Source: Mallotus nudiflorus (Eukaryota; Streptophyta; Magnoliopsida; Malpighiales; Euphorbiaceae). Taken from it: a stretch of 64,000 nucleotides of DNA. The notes beneath the pieces were generated by a model. It was not told where the DNA came from. It did not search any database and worked only from the letters and a program-made list of their open reading frames with translations. A program made the position numbers and the translations under genes. The stretch covers positions 5,022,001 through 5,086,000 of the forward strand of contig CANTUR010000793.1 in the NCBI GenBank assembly GCA_947683625.1, read 5' to 3'. Positions 55,461-64,000 of the stretch are shown one piece after another (position 1 is the stretch's first letter; the number at the start of each line of letters is the position of its first letter).

Positions 55461-56480
55461 CTAAATCTTAAGAAAAGATAAACTGGGAGGTTTTCCAGTC
55501 CACATCTCATATAGTGTCTTTTCAATTGCCTTTGTTAGAACTATATTCAAAATGAATGCAGTAGTTTCTAAAGCATATCCCCAAAAAGAGATTAGAAGAT
55601 TATATTGACTCATCATTGATCGAACCATATCCAATAAAGTATGATTTCTCCATTCGGACACACCATTTAATTGTGGTGTACATGGAGGAGTCAATTATGA
55701 AATAATCCCACAATCTCTTAGATGATCTACAAATTCTTGGCTTAAATATTCACCACCTCGATCAGATCTTAGTGTTTTAATATTTTTACTAAGTTTTTTT
55801 TGTACTTAATTCTTAAAAACTTTAAACTTTTCAAAAGATTTAGATTTATGTTTCATTAGATAGACATAGCCATATCTACTGAAATCATCTATGAAAGAGA
55901 TGAAGTACTAGAAACCTCCTTTAGTAGTTAAGTTTAATGGCCCACATATATCTGAATGTATAAGGCCCAATAAATCATTAGCTCTAGTAAAAGGTGTTTT
56001 AGTCATTTTTTGTAGTAAATAAGATTCACATGTTTCAAATGATTCACAATCAAATAAATTCAAATGCCCATTTTGGTAAAGCTTTGAAATGTGTTTCTCA
56101 TTTATATGGCCTAAACGACAATGCCAGAGATAGGTGGTGTTTAAATCATTGGATTTAAACTTCTTTGTATCAATGTTATATATTGACTTTTCGTTAGTGT
56201 CTTCAACATTTAGAATATAAAGACAACTAGTGCATGGACTAAATCCATAGAAAACATTATCATGATAAATATTGCATTTATTATTCCTAATAATAAATTC
56301 AAATCCTTTCTTGTCCAAATAAGAAACATAAATAATATTCCTACACATAGTAGGCATATAATAATAATTTTCTAAATTTAAAACAAGTTCACTAGGCAAA
56401 GTTAATACATAAATGCCTACAGCTAAAGCATCAACTCTTGCTCCATTGCCAACTTGTAGATCCACTTCAACTCTAGCCAA
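55461..56480 (-). pseudogene. Copia protease/pre-integrase/integrase remnant
   Basis: 56480-55908 (190 codons) has the region after protease (VLTLPSELVLNLENYYYMP, MCRNIIYVSYLDKKG) and the GAG-pre-integrase zinc motif (LWHCRLGHINEKHISKLYQ). There ESYLLQKMTK replaces the usual second Cys pair spacing. The integrase start follows (HSDICGPLNLTTKGGF, first Asp). A stop follows there; 55900-55700 holds broken core sequence, and 55694-55461 continues with TPQLNGVSEWRNHTLLDMV, carrying the catalytic Glu region as 'GVSEW'. At least three stops or frameshifts. The protease motif upstream of 56500 (about 56530) is degraded. Confidence 0.85.
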
Positions 56481-56717
56481 TGATCTACTCCTTTTTAGAC
56501 CCTACACATTAGTACGAATGTGAGATCCTGATCCAGTATCTAATACCTAAGAATCAGAAGTAGATAAATTAATTTCTATAACATGAATACCTGAAGAGGT
56601 AGTCGCACTACCATTATTCTTGTTTAGATCATTCATATATAGTTTGCAATTTCTTTTCCAATGACCTGGTTCATTGCAAAAAAAAAAAAAGCATATTCCC
56701 TTCTTTAGTGGCTTTGC

Positions 56718-57515
56718 TTAGGGTTTAGCTTTGAACTTGGGCTTGGGCTTTAGTTTTCGCTTCTGAAAGCCTTTGGGAGCCTTGCCCTTGCCCTTTCCAA
56801 TTCTAAATTTTTTCATACCCTTTCCCTTATTGACCATTAGAACATCCTTGGTGGAATTCTTGATGTTCTTTTTAGCAGTTTTAAGTATCCCATACAACTC
56901 TAAAATAGTTTTATGCATACTGAAATTCACATTATAAGCTTTAGGCAAAGATTAGAGAATGATATCAATAGCTAATTCTTGTTCAATCTTGAGACCAAGC
57001 TTGTCCAAGTGTTTAAGATGACCTTTCATCTTGAGAACATAAGGACAGACAAAGCCGCTAACAATCAACTTGCAGGACAGCAATGCCCTGATGGTATTGA
57101 ACCTTTCAATTCTAGCTTTCTCTTGGAAAATTTCCTTGAGATGGCCTATCATAGTATAAGCCTCCATTTACCTTTCAATTCTAGCTTTCTCTTGGAACAT
57201 TTCCTTGAGATGGCCTATCATAGTATAAGCCTCCATTTCCATCAGTTGCATTTGAAGCTCAGACTCCATGCATCCAAGCATGAGACAAGTGACATCAACT
57301 GAATCATTGAGATGCTTACTATAAGCATCCTTTTTTGCTTTAGGAGCATTAGCAGTTGGTTCCTCTGGGATGGGTTGTTCAAGGATAGATTCCTTTCTTT
57401 CTTACTTAAGAACAATTCTTAAGTTTCTGTACCAGTCAAGAAATTTAGTCTCATTTAGCTTATCCTTCTCAAGGATCGATCGCAGTGACTTGGTAGGTGT
57501 AGTGTTTGATGTCAT
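56718..57515 (-). pseudogene. Copia gag remnant with 69-bp tandem duplication
   Basis: It starts at an ATG at 57515 (MTSNTTPTKSLRSIL, then LNETKFLDWYRNLRIVLK), then TAA where CAA (Gln) is expected at codon 39. It continues through the capsid region (LMLGCMESELQMQLMEMEAY, KMKGHLKHLDKLGLKIEQEL) and ends 56948-56718 with LPKAYNVNFSMHKTILELY and a Lys-rich basic stretch (KGKGMKKFRIGKGKGKAPKG). 57102-57170 is repeated at 57171-57239, duplicating 23 codons (HLKEMFQEKARIER part). The zinc knuckle is only a trace near 56650-56690. Non-functional. Confidence 0.85.
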
Positions 57516-59140
57516 TATCTACAATAAATATATATAGAGTATGTTCAGTTTTATTATAAAAGAGGCATAAGAAAACTCCCACTAAATTTTCATAAATAAT
57601 AAAACCCTTAAAATAGTTTCAACAATTGAAATTTCTTAGTGGGTCAAGATCCATATTTCACCCTACTTCAAGTAAGCTTTGGCTTATCATTGAAAGTGTG
57701 GCTATTTAGGTAGGTAACACTTTACTAATTATATCTCATGTAATTTTTGGATAATTATAGGATATCACATATACCGACATATCCTATCAAATGCCCTAGG
57801 TCCAAACCATTTTGATATCCTAGTTAAGTCTAACCAATTTAAACATATGGATATCACCACTATCCATCTTATCTTATTTAGATGGCTCTATATACAATGC
57901 TTTAGCATAACATATATATAGCAATCCAAATCTTGATAAGTGTTGATTAATAGGAGGCATTTTAATGACTTAATATTAGATGAGGGTTTAGATAGTTTTT
58001 ATCTTATTTAGCTATTGTTATATTGCATCTCATACATGGCATCTCATGGCATCACATGCATAACATACTAACATAATAAGATAAACGTGACATAGCATGG
58101 CCCATAACTAAGTTGATCTTCATAAGCTAATATGAAGATCAAAGGTCAAACCTAGGTGATATTACAAATACAAATTAAGCCTTCAATTTTGGATCTCCAT
58201 CTTCTACCATGGACCTCATCCTTGGGCTCCCATGTGCGATCCCCATCACGAGCCTCTAACTTGAATTTGCATATTGGGTCTTGATTTACATTACATGTTG
58301 TAATTAAAACTATTATATTACTATCTAATAAAATAAAATAATTACAACAAATAAAATGACTTGCAGGCCGTATTTAAAAATTACAACCCAATAAAATAAA
58401 ATAACAAAATCCAATCACATTGGTTCAAGGGCCATGTTATGCACCATGCATTTAAAAATAAACATATATAGCATAATAAATTAAATTACACGTTAATTTA
58501 ATTATTATGATGAAAAATAAATTATGTGACAAATCCATTCAGGGTCAAAGGGCAGCGCCCCTAACAAGGTCCGGGGGAAGCGCCTCGAGTGGCGGTCTCG
58601 AAGGTAAACGATTTACCTTAACTCTTTGAATGAGTTGTTGTCAAAAGCCCTAAAATGACAATAATTTTTGCAATCAAATTATTGTCTGATTGATTTATTC
58701 AAAACATATTATTTTCCTTTATGTTTAACATTTAAACAACCGCCACCATAAACCCTAATTTATTCATAAATCATATTGCAGAATACTTAATTTGTTCTAA
58801 ATAGATTTATTCTATTTAACACTTAAACAGTTTATTCTACATGATATGTTTAACTCTTAAACAAATTGCCCTTTGACAAAAATCTATATACATATTTAGT
58901 TTTTCATAAAAACATAATACTTAAACCAGAAAATCAAAATTTTGATTATTGTTTAATCATATTAAACAATTATAAACATTAATCAAATTAATATTTACTA
59001 TTGTTTTCATACAGATTTAAGAGGACGTCACAAAAACAAAACTGTTTGGATAAAATTTTTGAAAACTCTTTTTCAAAAATGAATCACTCAAAAACATATA
59101 TATCACATATATATAAAATCAAATTAACTGAATTACAAGT
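57516..59140 (-). other. 5' leader of the decayed copia
   Basis: AT-rich, no gene. A GC-rich patch at 58541-58605 ('gggcagcgcccctaac', 'tccgggggaagcgcctcgag') stands out and can form short hairpins. Confidence 0.6.
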
Positions 59141-59153
59141 GGCTCTGATTCCA
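59141..59153 (-). other. tRNA-Met-type primer-binding site
   Basis: The minus strand reads TGGAATCAGAGCC, one base away from the standard TGGTATCAGAGCC and one base from the LTR. Confidence 0.85.
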
Positions 59154-59154
59154 C

Positions 59155-60158
59155 TGTTTGGTTTTATGATTCAAACGCAGTGGAAATTAAAACTTTTAAC
59201 CATAAACCCTAACTCAGATCTAAGTAATTCGATTAATTGATTTAAAACTAAGATTTTTAAATCTTACTACAAACGCAGAAGAGGCAAGACTGTTGGAAGG
59301 CAGAGAGGAGGTTCGCTCCACTGACACCTTACCTCGAGCTTTTGATTTTTGTAGTTCAGATCAAGACGTCTCCAAAAGAATCCGTCCTCCATAAGTGTCT
59401 ACACGAACAACCCTTAATTAAAATGAAAACTTTATGTACTAGCACTTCTCTTGATTTTTCATAAATCAAGAACAAAAAAACACTATGTGTTTTAGTTTTT
59501 TTAAGAGGATAAAAATGAATTTTGGTGGCTAATAATTGAGTTAGTGAAACCCTGGAGAATATAACATATTTATAGACCTCTAATTAGGGTTTCACTTACC
59601 AAAATAACTTTTTGGGAATTTCTCAATTATTATTATTCTGATTTTATTTAAAATTAAATTAGATATAATATTACATGTATTTAATATAACCTTTACCTTA
59701 AATAAATACACTATTTATTTATTTCCATAGAGCATATTTGGGCTTCTCAAACCCATATCCGTTTTTGGGCCTATTCTAAGTGTGTGACCCTTTAGGTTCA
59801 CGTGACATTAGCAGTGGGCCTTAAATCTCTATTTAGGCCTACAAGTCATAAGTGGCCTCTAGCAAGACATTATGACTATCCAAGTCATGTGAAGTCAATA
59901 ATCCGTCATAACCTAATTTATAATAAACATTGTAATCCCTTTGTCACAAGATATCTTGATTGAATATAAGGCATAGTTTCTGTCATCCTTATATAATTCA
60001 ATCATATTATTTCTTAACTCTAAGTAGATTGAGAATGATAACTCTTTATCAATTCACTTTAGCATGGACAAACATTTTCCTCAGTCTATCTTATCAAGGG
60101 GCCTATAGATATCTTACTCAGATTAAATGAGGGATAAATTCCTTCTCAATCACTCACA
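59155..60158 (-). repeat. 5' LTR of the decayed copia, truncated
   Basis: 1004 bp, matching 51968-52970 of the other LTR. The match stops at 'caatcactcaca', about 500 bases before the expected outer end; repeat X resumes at once with 'cttccaactcc'. Confidence 0.9.
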
Positions 60159-60350
60159 CTTCCAACTCCTGTTTTTTACCATGTTGACTTTTTCTGTGCA
60201 TCTCTAGAGTTTTTGAGGTTTAGGTATTTATTTTTGGGTTTTTAATCATGTTTGAGCACGATCGAGATGACTTCTAAAGAAGTTTCCCCTGTCTCATCTA
60301 TAAGAACCTTCATCATCAGATCTTTAGGGGACTGTCAAAATTTAGGTATC
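60159..60350 (+). repeat. Repeat X, right of the nested copia
   Basis: Continues the sequence interrupted at 51967. It matches 61736-61945 ('ttccaactcc', 'gcatctc', 'aaagaagtttcccc', 'tctttaggggact(g/a)tcaaaattta'). Confidence 0.8.
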
Positions 60351-60969
60351 AACACCCTTTATCATATATCTTGAATCATGTTTAGGATTTTGTTATTAAA
60401 TTTTAAGAATAATTCATCATCTTAAAGATAAATAGAAGGCAAATTTAACATGTTTTTCTAATTATATCTTACATGTGCAACATGTTCATAATAACATTCC
60501 CAAGCACCAAAAGTACAAGAAGTGAAAGTAAGATAACATGTTCATATTAATGATCAACATTCTACAATCTTAACAAAATTAGTAAGATACTAAAGTTGAA
60601 TACATAGAAAATAGATAAGTGGAACACAAAGAAAAAGGGTAGAAGTCTATCTGGTACTGTGACTCCTAGCTAACTGCTTCTTCAAGTCATAGATCTCTTA
60701 CTCATACTCAGTCATCCATTGCTTCATTTGTCTTTTCTTAAAGAAAAGTTCCTATAGTTAACAACAAGGATTAGAGCTTACATAAATATAAATGTTCATT
60801 TATGCATTCATGCATTGATATTAGTTCACATGCATAGTCATTTGTACATACATGCAATGACACTCATGCATAGTCATATTCGCATGCATACACACATTGG
60901 CATTTATACACATACATACTTGTACATACATTTATGCATTATTTTTTGTTCATTCAAATGCATATGCAT
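60351..60969. other. No gene; TGCATAC-rich patch
   Basis: No credible frame. 60796-60980 is dense in 'atgcat', 'acatac' and 'catgca' words, alternating purine and pyrimidine. The His/Met-rich plus frame here (60815-61021) is an artefact of that composition. Confidence 0.5.
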
Positions 60970-61945
60970 TTGTACATATATAAAAATAGCAAAAATGATA
61001 AAAATGCAATTTTTACTATAAAAATATTAACTTTTATGATAAAAATGGCAAATTTATATAAACAAAGAAAATAAAAGCAATAAAAGCAATAAAAAATGTA
61101 AAAATAATAATAAAAATGCTACCTTTAGCACCAAAGTACCCATTTTATATATAAAAAGGGAAAAAGATGCAAAAATGATGAAAATCAATAAATAATAGAA
61201 AATGATACAAACACTCCTAGAATCACTTGAACTACTCACTCCTCAATATATCTTATTCTGAACTTCAAAAATCAATACAAGACAACAAATTCATCACAAG
61301 ATAATAAATAATTAAAATAAAAATGAAATAAAATGCAAAAATGATAAAAAAAATGAAAGAAAAGAGTAGAAGAAAAAATGAATGATTATGCAAATGCAAA
61401 TTTTAATTAAAATAGTTTGGAGATCTTCAAAAGCACTAGGTGATTACCCTAGATACACGCTTTGACAAAGATGATGATTGGTTTAGTAAAAGGAGTACTA
61501 AATGATCTTAAAAATAAGTGGAAAATTAAATTTTTTGTTTTTGAGTAAGGTTTCCAATAGTAGTTCACCTTGATTAGCAAGGGTTTGAGGTAAAAAAAGC
61601 AGTCTAAAAATCATCCCTTTCTCTCTTAAAAAAGTGTAATTTTTTTATGTCTCCCCAAAAAAATTCCCCAAAATAGTCAAAAATTGGGTTTTATAAACCT
61701 AGGACTCAACCCACGAGGACAGGTCAAGCTAACCCATGGGCTTCCAACTCCCTTTTTTTACCATTTTGATTTTCTCAGTGCATCTCAGGTGTTTTTTATG
61801 TTCAGGTATGTATTTTTGGGTATTTTCAAGTTTTTATCTTATCTGAGTGTGCTCGGGATGGCTTTTAAAGAAGTTTCCCCATGCCTTGTCGATAAGAACC
61901 TTTATAATTGAATCTTTAGGGGACTATCAAAATTTACACATTAAT
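60970..61945 (+). repeat. Repeat Y, second copy of repeat X end
   Basis: Direct-repeat copy of 50900-51967 plus 60159-60350, without the copia. It keeps only about one and a half of the 100-bp tandem units and a shortened palindrome cluster. It provides the empty site for the copia insertion. Confidence 0.85.
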
Positions 61946-63671
61946 AGTTACCCCCTACATCACATCCATTGAGCAAGTTTGCACTTGTCAACGCATATGA
62001 AGCAAAAAAGTAAGCCTAAATAAGGCTCAATGTTGTGCCTTTATGTTGTGCATTTTTTTTCAAAAATTAAGGTGTAAGTGAAATTAGGATGTTGTAATGC
62101 GAATTGGTTTTTGAAATTATAGTGTGTAGATTTTGCTTATGTTTTTAGGGGTTTACCTGCACTAAGGAGAGGTGTGTGTCAGGAACCTTAAGTGACCTTG
62201 GCTGCAATAGCTTCATCTTAATGTAGTTTGAATAATAATTCTTTGCTAGGGATGTTTCTGTTACTAAATGAAAAGTGAGCGTCCTAAATGACTTAAAGCG
62301 GATTTCTCAAAAGGAGATCATCGGGGATTGTGACAAACAAGACGTCTTTTATTGCCAAAACATTCCTATATTAGGGACAAATGCTTGGTCATGCTACTTG
62401 TTTTTGTAGGGCTTTCTCTTTTCAGGATCCTCACCTTTCCAATATTACTCAACGTGAATGCTGTCAAAGAGTCTTTTAAGGTACTTTTACTCCTTTTAGG
62501 AGCATTGGAGTAGATGCCTTTTTGTATTAGTTTCCATTTTTGGGTATTTCCCTCCTTTCTCATGACACTCAGCGTGAATTCTATTAAGGGATTCTTTAGA
62601 TACTTTTACTCATTTTTTAGCATTAGAGTAGGTCGAGTATGATCTTGCATTCGTGCTAATTTAGAGGTTTGCTGCATTAATCATAAGCTGCTTAGCATTA
62701 AAACTTCTTATGATTCTCTTTTGCGTGAATTCTTTTCCCTCCATGTGGTTTATCAAGCATTAAGTTGATTAGATTTTAAAAATCCTAACTTAGAGTTACT
62801 GATCAAAGTCAGGAAATTTTGAAAGCTTCGTTGAGATGAGGTTATGACAGTTAGGGTCCATCAGTCAGTCCCTGTTATATGCCCCCTTTTAGTTCCAAGA
62901 GCACGAAAAGATTTTTGTAATGAAAATATATATATGGATGCATGAATGCATGTCCATATTTTCTTAAAATGAGGTGAGATGGAGTGTGAGATAGAGTACT
63001 TCCCTAGGATCCTGTGTTCTTCTAGATGCATTCTGGGTTGTTGTTATGAGTTTTAATGTCTTGTGTGTGTTACAGGTTGATTCTCAGGCCTTTGGAGTGC
63101 CTCTAAGTCCTTTTTGGGCCTTAGAGTGCTTATAGTGCTCATTTCGAAGCTTCAACAGGCTTTCATAGACCTCGTGGGGACGACCCATGAGTGTGGGTCC
63201 TACTGTCACGTCTTTACTTAGGATTAACCTTAAATTATATATATTAATAAATAAATTAAATTAAATAAATGGATAAGTGATGTGCATCAAAAACAATAAA
63301 TTTTAATTACTCTAAATATACTAATTACAAAATTATAGATAGGATACGTAGATAACGATCCCATAAAGAAGTGTAGCCAATTCTAATTAATTTAATTAAC
63401 AACTCTAATTCTAAATAAATCCTAATTGAAAATTGATTATGGAAAATGAAAAGAAAAGAAAGGGGGTGTTTAAATTCGAAACTAAACTAAATTAAATCAA
63501 ATAAAATATAAATACAATGAATAAAAACTTAGTTCTCGGTTCAATTTTACCCTACAAGTGGCAGGTTTAATTAATAGTGTTAACTTCTTCCCTTCCTAAA
63601 AAACTATAAATTCTAGGTAATAATAAGCTCTATTATGTGAAATTCCCCTTAATTTGTAAAATAAAACCACA
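61946..63671. other. No recognisable gene; possible Athila-like LTR/leader
   Basis: No open frame above 65 codons. Two related blocks near 62430-62530 and 62555-62640 share 'actcaacgtgaat/actcagcgtgaat' and 'tacttttact(c)' stretches, a diverged local duplication. Position upstream of the Athila-like gag suggests retroelement LTR or leader; no PBS was found. Confidence 0.4.
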
Positions 63672-64000
63672 ATGGCAAAAGCCAAAGGAGTCTTGGAGCT
63701 TGACACCATCAATTTATTGAATGCAAAGGTAGGTGCTCTCACCAAATCGATAAGTAGATCTCAAATTAATTTTGTTGAAAGTACTAATATTGTTTGTGAA
63801 TTGTGTGGAGGATCTCATTCTTGTTCTCAATGTAATGTGAGTTTTAATGAGGATGTGACTTTTGTACAATAAGCTTTTAACCATAGGGGGGGAATTAACT
63901 CAAATTCCTATAACCCCCAATGGAGAAACCATCTAGGATTTTTGTGGTAAAATCCATCCTCTTAATTAAACCCCCCCTTTAACCCAAATAATAAATAACA
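63672..64000 (+). pseudogene. Athila-like gag remnant, cut by the window end
   Basis: An open 66-codon stretch has LELDTINLLNAKVGALTK, then CELCGGSHSCSQC (a C-x2-C-x3-H-x4-C zinc knuckle), as in the C-terminal gag of plant Athila elements. After a TAA where Gln is likely, the same frame continues AFNHRGG, SNSYNPQWRNH and LGFLW, the usual Athila sequence after the knuckle, with further stops to the end of the window. Confidence 0.8.

Larger units (their letters stand above)
51968..60158 (-). mobile_element. Decayed Ty1/copia element with truncated 5' LTR
   Basis: The left LTR 51968-53473 and right LTR 59155-60158 are direct repeats. A PBS adjoins the right LTR and a purine tract adjoins the left one, so it reads on the minus strand. 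Domains run gag, pre-integrase, integrase, RT, RNase H from right to left, all interrupted. The empty site is seen in repeat Y ('cccatgggcttccaactcc' at 61731-61750). Flanking 5-mers CTTTC and CTTCC differ at one base. Same family as the solo LTR at 43089. Confidence 0.9.

Noticed and set aside
58541..58605. Organelle or rRNA insertion suggested by GC-rich sequence
   Set aside because: Too short, lies within a copia leader at a consistent position, and matches no rRNA or tRNA feature I can identify.
60815..61021. His/Met-rich 68-codon plus-strand frame
   Set aside because: Product of the alternating tgcat/acatac sequence.

Overview
This window looks like a transposon-dense, AT-rich stretch of a flowering-plant (probably eudicot) nuclear genome. 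It contains plant-specific LTR-retrotransposon lineages (Ty1/copia, and Ty3/gypsy of Tat, Athila-like and CRM-like type), a RICESLEEPER-type hAT transposon, a TRIM, and intron-split remnants of a plant UBP12/UBP13-type deubiquitinase gene with GT..AG exon borders. I found no intact host gene, rRNA, tRNA or CRISPR, and nothing prokaryotic.

Layout. 1-4543: unassigned sequence, then dispersed repeat 'A', which has a second copy 'B' at 25558-33975. 4544-6622: a badly deleted Tat gypsy remnant. 6623-9935: a decayed hAT element on the minus strand. 10020-24659: a decayed Tat gypsy element on the plus strand (gag, protease, RT, RNase H, second RNase H, integrase), ending in an antisense coiled-coil ORF. 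It is interrupted by a 7.1-kb CRM-like gypsy element on the minus strand (14982-22085, TSD ATAAG, 0.91/0.94-kb LTRs, tRNA-Met PBS). 24712-40606: exons of a scrambled UBP12/13-like pseudogene on the minus strand. It is split by repeat B, which itself carries a 6.2-kb copia element (26944-33134) with 315-bp LTRs that read as identical, open gag and pol frames and TSD ATTTG. A TRIM sits in one intron of the pseudogene (38986-39445).

41255-43088: integrase and 3' region of a second Tat/Ogre-type remnant. 43089-47153: a probable solo copia LTR, split by a 2.49-kb non-coding LTR-type insertion with its own PBS. 48594-61945: an old repeat with an AT-rich tandem array (about 100-bp unit), split by a decayed 8.2-kb copia element on the minus strand (51968-60158) and followed by a second, shorter copy of the same repeat. 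63672 to the end: the start of an Athila-like gag remnant.

The genes do not form a pathway. The window is a stack of nested insertions that can be ordered in time: Tat, then CRM-like gypsy; UBP gene, then repeat B, then the young copia. Only the copia at 26944-33134 looks potentially functional. The older elements carry many G-to-A and C-to-T type stops and active-site losses, as expected from decay of methylated DNA.
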